Source of the DNA: Collinsella sp.
GTDB taxonomy: Bacteria > Actinomycetota > Coriobacteriia > Coriobacteriales > Coriobacteriaceae
Length of the DNA stretch: 17,377 bases
Assembly (NCBI GenBank): GCA_014871605.1
Contig: WGSQ01000024.1
Location: forward strand, 1-17,377
Direction of reading: 5' to 3'
The notes under the pieces were generated by a model. That model was given only the letters and a program-made list of their open reading frames with translations. It was not told the DNA's origin and searched no databases. Positions 8,511 to 15,291 of this stretch are shown here, in pieces; the stretch's first letter is position 1, and every line of letters starts with the position of its first letter. A program made the translations under genes and the position numbers.

Positions 8511-8611
8511 ACGGGCCCTCTCCCGTCAACGCTTCACCAAAGGGACAAACCCTTTGAAGTGCGGCTTGGCGCCGCATGACGTCGGCGGACGAGGCGATGC
8601 GCCCGCCGACG
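8511..8611 (-). promoter_or_regulatory. Chain of four hairpins in the permease-ssnA gap
   Basis: Within the 196-bp gap four stems follow each other: CGTCGGCGG/CCGCCGACG (8580-8588 with 8603-8611), TGCGGC/GCCGCA (8560-8565 with 8571-8576), CAAAGGG/CCCTTTG (8538-8544 with 8550-8556, flanked by CTTC/GAAG) and ACGGG/CCCGT (8511-8515 with 8522-8526). A fifth, imperfect stem (TCAGAGG with CCCCTGA) lies just before the ssnA RBS. No poly-U follows any of them. It could be a structured leader controlling ssnA and the genes after it, or an mRNA processing region. It matches no riboswitch I can identify. Confidence 0.5.
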
Positions 8612-8627
8612 AATAGCACCGAATTGG

Positions 8628-10022
8628 TTACTTCTTGCTCTCGGGCAGGACCAGATCCACGGCAGCGTCCTTGGCAGCATCGATGTGCTGAGCCACGACC
8701 GGCGTCTGCGGAAGGATCAGGTTAAGGACAATGGCCATGATGGCGGTGGGGGTTACGGCATTGGAGCCGATGACGGTGGACACCCAGGCGGGCATACCCT
8801 CGCCGGCAAGGCAACCGCTGGCCATCCAGATACCCAGGCCAAAGACGACGGAGGTACCGACGATGGTGGTAGTGCGCTGTGTGAGGCCCTCGCGGGTGAA
8901 CATGCGCACGCCGTTCATGGTGATGGTGCCAAAGACGCCGACGGTCGCGCCGCCGATGACGGGCTGCGGGATAGCGGAAAGGACGGCAGAGAGCTGCGGG
9001 AACAAACCAGCGATGGCAAAGACGGTCGCGATGATCACAAAGACCCACTTGTTGACGACCTTGTTGGAGCAGATGATGCCCACGTTCTGGCCAAGGGCGC
9101 TGGTGGGAAGACCGCCAAGCAGGCCGCCGACCATAGAGGTGAGACCCTGGGACACGATAGCGCCGGAGAGCTCGCGCTCGGTGGGCATACGGTCGATGGA
9201 GCCCAGGCAGGCGGCGGAGACGTCACCGATAACCTGGATGGCGACCATGGGGAACACGACGGCGAGGGTAATGCAGACCTCGGGATCAAACTCGAGCGCG
9301 TAGGGCATGAGCTTGGGAAGGGCGAAGACCTGAGCGGTAGCGACGCTGGAGAAGTCGATCATGCCAAAGGGGATGGAGACGATCATGCCAACGATCATGC
9401 CAAAAAACACAGAGCCCAGCTTGAGCGTGCCCTTGCCAAAGTTGGCGAGCGCAAAGACCACGGCGAAGGTGATAAGAGCGACGCACCAGGCCTGCGGGGT
9501 GCCCCACAGCGGCGTACCCATACCGCCGGCCATATACTTGACGGCCGTGGGATAGAGAGAGACGCCAATGGAGAAGATGACCGTACCGGTCACGACGGGC
9601 GGGAACAGCCACTTGATCTTGCTGTAGGCCAGACCAAAGAGGACCGCGACGGCGCCGCCGACGATCTCGCCGCCCAGCAGTGCGCCAAAGCTAAAGCCCG
9701 AGGCACCCATGGCCTGCAGGGCCGGCAGGAACGCGAACGAAACGCCCATGACGATGGGCAGGCCGCCGCCGATGCGACGGAAGGGAGCGAAGGCCTGAAG
9801 GGCCGTATCGATCGCCGAAAGAATGAGCGCGACCTGGATGATGTCGGTGCTCTGCTGGCTATTAAAGCCGTAGACGCCGGCCATGATGACCGCCGGGGTA
9901 ATGATGCCGGCAAACGATGCCAGTACGTGCTGAAGGGCACACGGGATCATTTCCTTAACGGGAGGCATGCCTTCGCGAGTGAACAGGGCTTCAGTGCCGT
10001 TCGTAACCGTCTCCTGGGTCAT
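8628..10022 (-). CDS. NCS2 (nucleobase-ascorbate) family purine permease, xanthine/urate type
   Basis: The 464-residue, very hydrophobic protein has the NCS2 pattern: His32 in TM1 (CALQHVLASFAG), the substrate loop GGGLPIVMG (85-93), AIQVIGD in TM8 (261-267), the QNVG signature at 312-315 and IGGATVGVFG (356-365). It should be an inner-membrane proton symporter for xanthine, urate or a related purine. Compared by eye with E. coli XanQ, positions equivalent to Glu272 and Asp304 are Gln263 and Gln292, which is unusual. It is the first gene of the operon; GAGGA about 11 bases and GGTGG 5 bases before ATG may serve as RBS. It is divergent from the PAS regulator. UacT/XanQ/PbuX cannot be separated by eye, so no symbol is given. 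Confidence 0.88.
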   Translation of the reverse strand: MTQETVTNGTEALFTREGMPPVKEMIPCALQHVLASFAGIITPAVIMAGVYGFNSQQSTDIIQVALILSAIDTALQAFAPFRRIGGGLPIVMGVSFAFLPALQAMGASGFSFGALLGGEIVGGAVAVLFGLAYSKIKWLFPPVVTGTVIFSIGVSLYPTAVKYMAGGMGTPLWGTPQAWCVALITFAVVFALANFGKGTLKLGSVFFGMIVGMIVSIPFGMIDFSSVATAQVFALPKLMPYALEFDPEVCITLAVVFPMVAIQVIGDVSAACLGSIDRMPTERELSGAIVSQGLTSMVGGLLGGLPTSALGQNVGIICSNKVVNKWVFVIIATVFAIAGLFPQLSAVLSAIPQPVIGGATVGVFGTITMNGVRMFTREGLTQRTTTIVGTSVVFGLGIWMASGCLAGEGMPAWVSTVIGSNAVTPTAIMAIVLNLILPQTPVVAQHIDAAKDAAVDLVLPESKK

Positions 10023-10109
10023 TTGACCACCAATCCTCGAAGTAGTTGTTTTCGCATCTAACGCTCTATTGTGACGCAGTGCGGGGTTGAGGTTGTGCCT
10101 TCATTGCAT

Positions 10110-10138
10110 ATCGTATTAAAGATGATTCTCATTCTCAA
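10110..10138 (-). promoter_or_regulatory. Predicted sigma70-type promoter of the permease operon
   Basis: On the minus strand a -35 TTGAGA (10138-10133) and a -10 TACGAT (10115-10110) are separated by exactly 17 bp. Initiation would fall near 10103, giving a leader of about 80 bases to the permease ATG. Confidence 0.6.
10123..10137 (-). promoter_or_regulatory. Fur-like operator across the permease promoter
   Basis: Minus strand TGAGAATGAGAATCA matches the 7-1-7 Fur consensus TGATAAT-n-ATTATCA at 11 of 14 positions, and the wider 19-mer (10118-10136) matches the classical Fur box at 14 of 19. It covers most of the -35 element and most of the spacer, where a bound repressor would block RNA polymerase. 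Which Fur-family protein would bind is unknown. Confidence 0.45.
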
Positions 10139-10374
10139 TAATAATTTTTTGTTATCAGACTATTCTTCAGCTGAAATAACGCATTTCCGCAGGTAAGGAA
10201 AGTGTCTGGTCAAAATGACATCTTACTTTTCTTTTGGTCAACCGTTTACCGCTAAATTCCTACCGTTCGTCTGCATTACGCAATGTACCTGCGGATATAC
10301 GAGATGATGGGCAGCGTGTTACCATGAGAAAAAATTGTTATGAACATTTCCGATTTCACCCAAAGGAGTTGCCC

Positions 10375-11031
10375 GTGAACGAGACCGTACGTCGCTTTTT
10401 GCCGATGGTCGATTTTCTGGAGCAGATACTCGGCAAAAACAGCGAGATCGTGCTGCACGATTTCTCGGATCCCGACCACGCCATCGTCGATATTCGCAAC
10501 GGCATCGTGAGCGGCCGCAAGATTGGCGGTCCCGCCACCGATCTTGCGCTCAAGATCATGCACGACGCCAAGTATCGCGACCTGCCGTTTATTACGGGCT
10601 ACGAGGGGCGCGGTGCCGGCGGCAAGACGTTGGAGTCAGCGACGTACTTTATCCGCGAGAATGACGAGATCGTCGGTATGCTCTGCGTCAACACCGATCT
10701 TTCCACGGTACGCTCCATCAACGCCATGGCGCAGCAGCTCATGGCCTGCTTCGACGCTGTGCCGAGGCAGGCGGAGCCCGCGTCTATCGAAGTCGAAAGT
10801 CTTTCGGAGTCTACGCAGGAGCTCATTGACCGCAGTATTTCCGAGTTGCTGAGCGCGCGCGGGCTGGATGTAGCGTCGCTTGGTCAGAGCGACCGCGTGG
10901 ACGTCATTCGCCACCTCAACGGCAACGGGGTGTTCATGCTCAAGGGCGCCGTGGCCTGCGCCGCCACCGCGCTGGGCATCTCGGAGCCCAGCGTCTACCG
11001 CTACCTGCAAAAAGTCCGCAAGGAGGGCTAA
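10375..11031 (+). CDS. PAS_6/HTH_22 (YheO/DauR-like) transcriptional regulator
   Basis: The 218-residue protein has a YheO-like PAS_6 domain (about 4-125; FLPMVDFLEQILGKNSEIVL, GMLCVNTDLS) and a C-terminal HTH_22 domain with the recognition region KGAVACAATALGISEPSVYR (190-209). An in-frame ATG lies far upstream, but GTG 10375 has a perfect AAAGGAG six bases before it and the family homology starts there. Proteins of this family (DauR is one) respond to small metabolites and usually control an adjacent gene. Being divergent from the permease, it is the likely local regulator of the purine operon (inference). A bidirectional terminator follows. Confidence 0.88.
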   Translation: MNETVRRFLPMVDFLEQILGKNSEIVLHDFSDPDHAIVDIRNGIVSGRKIGGPATDLALKIMHDAKYRDLPFITGYEGRGAGGKTLESATYFIRENDEIVGMLCVNTDLSTVRSINAMAQQLMACFDAVPRQAEPASIEVESLSESTQELIDRSISELLSARGLDVASLGQSDRVDVIRHLNGNGVFMLKGAVACAATALGISEPSVYRYLQKVRKEG

Positions 11032-11075
11032 CGAGCAAAATGGAGCGCGGCTCCACAAGCGATTCGTCACTTGAC

Positions 11076-11115
11076 AAAAGACCCTGCAGCTCGCACGCGC
11101 TGCAGGGTCTTTTTG
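11076..11115. terminator. Bidirectional terminator between regulator and ridA
   Basis: AAAAGACCCTGCAGC (11076-11090) pairs perfectly with GCTGCAGGGTCTTTT (11099-11113) around an 8-base loop, with T on one side and A on the other, so it can end both converging genes. Confidence 0.92.
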
Positions 11116-11143
11116 CATGTCATGTTTAGTTGAGGCCAACGCC

Positions 11144-11521
11144 TTAGAGAGCGGCGACGACCTCGATCTCGACCAGACCGCCAGCCGGAAGAGCGGCAAC
11201 CTGGAAGGCGCTGCGCGCGGGGAACGGGGCCTCGAACTTGGAGGCGTAGATCTCGTTCACGGCAGCGAAGTCGGCAATGTCGGCCAGATAGACCGTGGTC
11301 TTAACGACATCGGCAAAGGTGGCGCCGGCAGCGGTCAGCAGGGCCTCGACGTTGGCGAGGGACTGCTTGGCCTGGGCCTCGACGCCCTCGGGCATCTTGC
11401 CGGTTGCTGGGTCGATGCCCAGCTGGCCGGACAGGAACACCATGTTGCCGGCCTGGATGCCGGGGGAATACGGGCCGATGGCTGCGGGTGCGTTATCGGA
11501 AGACACGACGGTCTTGCTCAT
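11144..11521 (-). CDS. ridA: RidA family enamine/imine deaminase
   Basis: The 125-residue protein is a typical full-length RidA (YjgF/YER057c/UK114): IGPYSPG (15-21), FLSGQLGID (29-37), the active-site Arg103 in PARSAFQVAALP and Glu118/Glu120 in GLVEIEVVA. It hydrolyses reactive enamines/imines such as 2-aminoacrylate from PLP enzymes and works as a cytoplasmic trimer. A longer frame opens at 11596, but ATG 11521 has AAGGAG seven bases upstream and begins the conserved sequence. It has its own promoter and is not part of the purine operon. A link is possible if a 2,3-diaminopropionate ammonia-lyase (YgeX) of the purine pathway occurs elsewhere, since that would produce 2-aminoacrylate (inference). 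Confidence 0.95.
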   Translation of the reverse strand: MSKTVVSSDNAPAAIGPYSPGIQAGNMVFLSGQLGIDPATGKMPEGVEAQAKQSLANVEALLTAAGATFADVVKTTVYLADIADFAAVNEIYASKFEAPFPARSAFQVAALPAGGLVEIEVVAAL

Positions 11522-11555
11522 GTTTTTCTCCTTACGATCAATTGAGAGAGCGTGA

Positions 11556-11601
11556 GCGCGGTGTTCACACCGGGAGGCACAGTTCGGTCTGAACACCGCG
11601 C
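11556..11601 (-). promoter_or_regulatory. Long hairpin at the predicted 5' end of ridA mRNA
   Basis: GCGCGGTGTTCA (11556-11567) is perfectly complementary to TGAACACCGCGC (11590-11601). After one mismatch the stem goes on with ACCG/CGGT (11569-11572 with 11585-11588), leaving a 12-base loop. It begins within a few bases of the predicted transcription start, so it is either a 5' stabilising stem or an operator. Confidence 0.7.
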
Positions 11602-11610
11602 TTGATTGGG

Positions 11611-11639
11611 ATAGTACTCAAGGTTTCTGTTTGATGCAA
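11611..11639 (-). promoter_or_regulatory. Predicted ridA promoter
   Basis: On the minus strand TTGCAT (11639-11634) and TACTAT (11616-11611) are separated by 17 bp. The predicted start lies close to 11603, at the base of the hairpin. Confidence 0.65.
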
Positions 11640-11665
11640 GAATATTATCAGCTTGCGAGAATATT
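11636..11665. repeat. Two direct repeats overlapping the ridA -35 region
   Basis: GCAAGAATATT (11636-11646) and GCGAGAATATT (11655-11665) differ at one base and are 19 bp apart. Their position at and just upstream of the -35 element fits an activator or repressor site. Confidence 0.5.
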
Positions 11666-11758
11666 TTATCGCCCAACGGTTTCCCCGAACCGCTGAACGG
11701 TTCTCATGTGGAGCAGCCAGTCCAAGCTGCTGAAGACTTTGTCCTGCTTAGGCTGCGG

Positions 11759-11789
11759 GCGTCGCCCACCGCAGCGACGCCACTATACT
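11759..11789 (+). promoter_or_regulatory. Candidate promoter/operator of the U32-rluA pair
   Basis: A -10-like TATACT (11784-11789) lies 32 bases before the U32 start codon. Where the -35 should be there is a palindrome, GCGTCGC/GCGACGC (11759-11765, 11774-11780), instead of a recognisable hexamer, so an activator- or repressor-controlled promoter is possible. Confidence 0.35.
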
Positions 11790-11821
11790 TTTGAATATCT
11801 GAGCATTTTGAAAGGCAGGAT

Positions 11822-14314
11822 ATGACCGCAACCGCCAGCCGAACCACTAACCGCAGGCCCGAGCTTTTGGCCCCCGCCGGAGGCCCGGAGCCCTTTGCCG
11901 CCGCGCTCGCCGCCGGGGCAGACGCCATCTACTGCGGCATGGGCAGCTTCAACGCCCGCCGCAAGGCAACCAACTTTACCGACGAGGCCTTTGAGCAAGC
12001 CTGCCGCGCCGCGCATCTAGCCGGGTCGCGCGTCTACGTCACGGTCAACATCGTCATCAAGCAGTCCGAGATGGGCGATGCACTGCAGCTCATTCATCGC
12101 TGCTCCACGCTGGGCGCCGATGCCTTCATTATCCAGGACTGGGGTCTGTTCTTTGAGGCCAAGCGCACCATGCCCGGCATCGAGACACATATCTCGACCC
12201 AGGCGAACATCCACGACGACCGCGGAACCCTTTGGTGCCGTGAGCAGGGCGCCGACCGCGTGACTCTCTCGCGCGAGCTCTCCATCGACGAAATCGCCGC
12301 CATTCACGACGCCGCGCCCGATGTGGACCTTGAGGTCTTCAGCCATGGCGCCATCTGCTTTTGCTACTCGGGCCTGTGCCTGCTGTCGAGCTTTGCCATG
12401 GCGGGACGATCGGCCAACCGCGGCATGTGCGCCCAGCCCTGCCGCCTGCCCTACGAGTTGATCGACGAGAACGGTCCCGCGCTCTCCCCTGCCGGTCGCG
12501 AGCGCGCGCTGTGCCCGCGTGACACCAACACCTCACAGCTTGTTCGCCGTCTGTATGACGCCGGCGCCGCATCGCTCAAGCTCGAGGGCCGCATGAAGGC
12601 ACCCGATTACGTGTACTCCATCGTTGATGTGTATCGTCACGAAATTGACGACATGCTATCCGGAGCCGCCGTTGCCAAGGACGAGGAAGCCGCCCGCCAG
12701 CGCCAACTCAAGCGCTGCTTCAACCGCGACTTTACGCACGCCTATCAGGACGGCACCTCGGGCGACGAGATGATGAGCTATGAGCGTTCCAACAACCGCG
12801 GCCAGATCGTGGGCACGGTGCTGGGCAGCCGCCCGGCCAACCGCGATGTGCGCGGCCTCAAGTCCGACGACCGCCGTCGCCGCGCCGCCATCGCCCGCAT
12901 TGAGCTGTTTGAGCCCGTGGGCAAAGGCGACCTGCTGGAGCTTCGCCACGATAACGAGTTTGACCAGTTCCTGACCACCATTGCCGCCGATGATGCCGCC
13001 GCCGGTGACATCATTGAGTGCCGCGTGCCCCGTAGCATGCCCGAGGGCTGCCGCGTGCGCGTGATTCGAAGCCAGAGCGCCATTGACGCCGCCGGCGCCG
13101 CGCTCAAGCGCGATGTGCTGCGCCGCCGAGCTGTTGACGTGTCCGTCGTGGCGCGCCTGGGCGAGCCGTTTACTGTCACACTCACCTGCTGTGACAACCC
13201 CGCGCTCACCGCCACCGCCACGGGCTTCACCGTCGAGGCCGCCAAGACCCGCGCCGTCGAGGCATCCGATCTGGTTGAGCACGTCGGGCGCATGGGCTCC
13301 TCTCCCTTTGAGGCCGCGAGCTTTGATGTGGCGCTCGATGAGGGCTGCGGCATGGGCTTCTCCGCCGTGCACAAGGTGCGCGCCGCCGCTTGTAAGGCGC
13401 TGGAAGAGGCCATTCTGGCACCGTACGAGGAGCGCGCAAAAACGCTCGAGTTGCCGGTGCTCGACAAATGTACGCGCCCCATGCCCAAGCACTACCGCGA
13501 CGAGCCGCAGATCTGCGCCACCGTCACCTCGCTCGAGGCCGCCGAGGCAGCCCGCGCGGAGGGTGCAACGCGCATCTATATGACCACCGACGCGCTCGAG
13601 GCTGTCGGACTCTCCCCTGCCGATGCATTTGAGCAGGGTATCGTGCCCGTACTCGACGAGGTCTGCCGCACCGTCGACCACGAGCGCGTCGATCCCTGGA
13701 TCAATGCCGGAGCCACCGTCGCCGTCGGCAATATCTCCGAGCTCGCCGTAGCCGCGCATGCCGGCGCCACGGCCGAGATTCGCTCTTGCCTGCCAGTGCA
13801 TAACACGCCCTGCATGGAGGCACTTGCCGAGCGCGGAGCCGGTGCGTTTTGGCTCTCGCCCGAGATCACGCTCGACGAGATCGTCTCGCTTGGCACCGCC
13901 GCGCCCGCAGCCCTGGGCATCACTGTGTTCGGCCGCCCGCGCGTTATGACGAGTGAGCACTGCATCCTGCAGGTGGCCAATGGCTGCATCCACGATTGCG
14001 CTAACTGCCGCCTGCGCGCCCGCAAGCTGTCACTCAAGAATATCGACGGCAAGGTCATGCCCGTACGCACCGACATCCATGGCCGCTCTCGCCTGTACGA
14101 CGCCTACCCCATCGACCTCACGCCGCAGGTTCCTCAGCTGCTCGATGCCGGCGTGCGTCGTCTCATGGTAGACGGAACGCTGCTCGAGACAGATGAGGTG
14201 GGCCGTGCCGTCGCCCGCGTCCGTCGTGCCGTCGAAGCAGCACAGGCCGGCCGCAAGCCCGCCGCCCGCCTGCGCGGCGCCACCTCGGGCTGCATGTTTG
14301 TGGGAATTAGCTAA
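11822..14314 (+). CDS. Long U32-family protein (RlhA/TrhP-like), internally duplicated
   Basis: The first half of this 830-residue protein is a classic U32 domain: ELLAPAGGPEPFAAALAAGA (14-33), ADAIYCG, and Cys179/186/203/207 with 7-17-4 spacing in the CYSGLC...RGMCAQPCR segment, as in RlhA and TrhP, which help hydroxylate 23S rRNA C2501 and tRNA uridine-34. Residues of about 390-520 fit DUF3656. From about 561 a second, weaker U32-like half follows: CLPVHNTPCMEALAERGAGA parallels ISTQANIHDDRGTLWCREQG. It ends in its own cluster, Cys714/722/726/729. RlhA is near 650 residues, so this is a longer form. AGG lies shortly before ATG. An RNA hydroxylation role is likelier than proteolysis, and the neighbouring pseudouridine synthase supports it. 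The stop is 15 bp before that gene. Confidence 0.85.
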   Translation: MTATASRTTNRRPELLAPAGGPEPFAAALAAGADAIYCGMGSFNARRKATNFTDEAFEQACRAAHLAGSRVYVTVNIVIKQSEMGDALQLIHRCSTLGADAFIIQDWGLFFEAKRTMPGIETHISTQANIHDDRGTLWCREQGADRVTLSRELSIDEIAAIHDAAPDVDLEVFSHGAICFCYSGLCLLSSFAMAGRSANRGMCAQPCRLPYELIDENGPALSPAGRERALCPRDTNTSQLVRRLYDAGAASLKLEGRMKAPDYVYSIVDVYRHEIDDMLSGAAVAKDEEAARQRQLKRCFNRDFTHAYQDGTSGDEMMSYERSNNRGQIVGTVLGSRPANRDVRGLKSDDRRRRAAIARIELFEPVGKGDLLELRHDNEFDQFLTTIAADDAAAGDIIECRVPRSMPEGCRVRVIRSQSAIDAAGAALKRDVLRRRAVDVSVVARLGEPFTVTLTCCDNPALTATATGFTVEAAKTRAVEASDLVEHVGRMGSSPFEAASFDVALDEGCGMGFSAVHKVRAAACKALEEAILAPYEERAKTLELPVLDKCTRPMPKHYRDEPQICATVTSLEAAEAARAEGATRIYMTTDALEAVGLSPADAFEQGIVPVLDEVCRTVDHERVDPWINAGATVAVGNISELAVAAHAGATAEIRSCLPVHNTPCMEALAERGAGAFWLSPEITLDEIVSLGTAAPAALGITVFGRPRVMTSEHCILQVANGCIHDCANCRLRARKLSLKNIDGKVMPVRTDIHGRSRLYDAYPIDLTPQVPQLLDAGVRRLMVDGTLLETDEVGRAVARVRRAVEAAQAGRKPAARLRGATSGCMFVGIS

Positions 14315-14329
14315 CCGAAAGGCTTACAC

Positions 14330-14989
14330 GTGAACGAAGAACCTCAAGTCCTTTACTGCGACGCCTGGCTTATGGCCATCGATAAGCCTGCCGGCATGAT
14401 CGTCCACGGAGACGGCACCGGCGAGCGCACGCTCACCGACTACGCCAGCGACCTGCTGCTGGCGATGGGCGACGGCTTTGCCGCGACCGACATGCAGCCG
14501 CTCAACCGCCTGGACCGTGACACCACCGGCGTGGTGTTGTTCTCGCTCGACAAGCAGACGCAGCCCGCCTTTGACCAGATGGTCATCGACCACGCCTTCG
14601 AAAAGCACTATCTGGCGCTGGCCGAGGGCAAGATCGACTGGAACGAGAAGCTCATCGACAAGCCCATCGCCCGCGACCGTCACGACAGCCGAAAGATGCG
14701 CGTCGGCGCCAGCGGCAAGCCGTCTCAAACGCGCGTGAAGGTGCTCAAGCGTCTTAAGAGCCGTCGTGGCCTGCCCACGCGCTCGTATATCGATGTCGAG
14801 CTGCTCACCGGCCGCAAGCACCAAATCCGTGTGCACCTGGCAAGCGAGCGCCATCCCCTGGTTGGCGACGACCTGTACGGAACGCCGCGCCCCTGCGGCC
14901 TGATGCTCCATGCCCACAGCGTGTCCTTTACGCATCCCGTAACCGGTGAGCACATCCACATCGAAGCCCCCTGCCCCTGGGAGCCCTAA
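14330..14989 (+). CDS. RluA-family pseudouridine synthase
   Basis: The 219-residue protein has the RluA fold motifs: IDKPAGMIVH (17-26), the catalytic region NRLDRDTTG with Asp62, HYLALAEG, and the C-terminal GRKHQIRVHL. It converts uridine to pseudouridine in rRNA or tRNA. There is no S4 domain, and the length equals that of E. coli RluA. The usual HRLD is NRLD here. It starts with GTG behind GAAAGG, 15 bp after the U32 gene, so the two are co-transcribed. Its stop codon forms part of the following terminator-like repeat. The target site cannot be told from sequence. Confidence 0.92.
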   Translation: MNEEPQVLYCDAWLMAIDKPAGMIVHGDGTGERTLTDYASDLLLAMGDGFAATDMQPLNRLDRDTTGVVLFSLDKQTQPAFDQMVIDHAFEKHYLALAEGKIDWNEKLIDKPIARDRHDSRKMRVGASGKPSQTRVKVLKRLKSRRGLPTRSYIDVELLTGRKHQIRVHLASERHPLVGDDLYGTPRPCGLMLHAHSVSFTHPVTGEHIHIEAPCPWEP

Positions 14990-15028
14990 ACCACCACAAT
15001 GGGGACAGGCACCTTCGCGGTGGTTTTG
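14988..15028 (+). terminator. Terminator-like repeat, copy 1 (after rluA-type gene)
   Basis: AAACCACC (14988-14995), overlapping the stop codon, pairs with GGTGGTTT (15019-15026), followed by T. The long loop contains GGGGACAGGCACC. The segment 14989-15028 is repeated at 15360-15399 with 36 of 40 identical bases. Confidence 0.6.
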
Positions 15029-15057
15029 CCGCAATGGCTCAGCCGCGGTCCCAAAAC

Positions 15058-15275
15058 GTCTCGATCTGTAACAGTTAGAACCCATTTTCCGGTCTATCTG
15101 TTACAGATCGAGACATTCGAATCTCCCTCAAGGAAAAATCTCAATCTATAACAATAACTCGGCAAAATCGGTCCCAGATGTTACAGATCGAGACAAAGGG
15201 ACGGCGCGGTTCGGTAGAATCTCAATCTGTAACATCTAACCCACTTTTAACGGTCTAGTTGTTACAAACTTAGAC
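15058..15275. repeat. Array of three 57-bp dyad-symmetric units
   Basis: Units lie at 15058-15114, 15138-15194 and 15219-15275, starting 80 and 81 bp apart. Each has a 16-base left arm, a centre of exactly 25 bases and a 16-base right arm. Unit 1 arms, GTCTCGATCTGTAACA and TGTTACAGATCGAGAC, are perfect complements. Unit 2 has three and unit 3 four non-Watson-Crick positions. The centres of units 1 and 3 are similar (both contain GGTCTA). It resembles a REP/MITE-like palindromic repeat or a set of RNA hairpins. Confidence 0.88.
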
Positions 15276-15291
15276 AAAACCGGTAGACAAC

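Larger units (their letters stand above)
10023..10374. other. Divergent regulatory region between permease and regulator
   Basis: About 350 AT-richer bases without a gene. Besides the permease promoter and Fur-like box it contains the heptamer TGGTCAA at 10207-10213 and 10235-10241 and in inverse form at 10023-10029, a perfect 10-bp palindrome TTCAGCTGAA (10166-10175) inside an inverted repeat GTTAT/ATAAC (10151-10155, 10176-10180), and GTCAAAATGAC (10209-10219). These are candidate sites for the divergent regulator. I found no convincing promoter for the regulator itself. Confidence 0.5.
11522..11821. other. Divergent region between ridA and the U32 gene
   Basis: Three hundred bases without a gene. 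The ridA promoter, its 5'-end hairpin and two direct repeats lie on the left; the U32 promoter lies on the right. Between them AACGGTT (11675-11681), GAACCG (11687-11692) and CGGTTC (11698-11703) could form two mutually exclusive small hairpins of unknown meaning. Confidence 0.5.

Noticed and set aside
8685..10061. 458-codon plus-strand frame opposite the permease
   Set aside because: Highly charged Asp/Gly/His-rich product, the mirror of a membrane protein; no homology recognised and no RBS.
10234..10374. Upstream ATG starts for the PAS regulator (10234, 10324)
   Set aside because: No RBS and no family similarity; GTG 10375 has a perfect AAAGGAG.
11041..11055. Small hairpin TGGAGC/GCTCCA after the regulator stop
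   Set aside because: Short, no U-run; the strong terminator just downstream explains termination.
11556..11601. T-box-like string (GGTGTGAACACCGCG) before ridA
   Set aside because: It differs from the T-box core and the predicted promoter leaves no room for a specifier stem; better read as a simple hairpin.
12656..13993. 445-codon minus-strand frame opposite the U32 gene
   Set aside because: Gly/Ala-rich shadow of a well-supported gene.
15058..15275. CRISPR array
   Set aside because: The repeats are palindromic arms with partly similar 25-base centres, only three units, and no cas gene is present.
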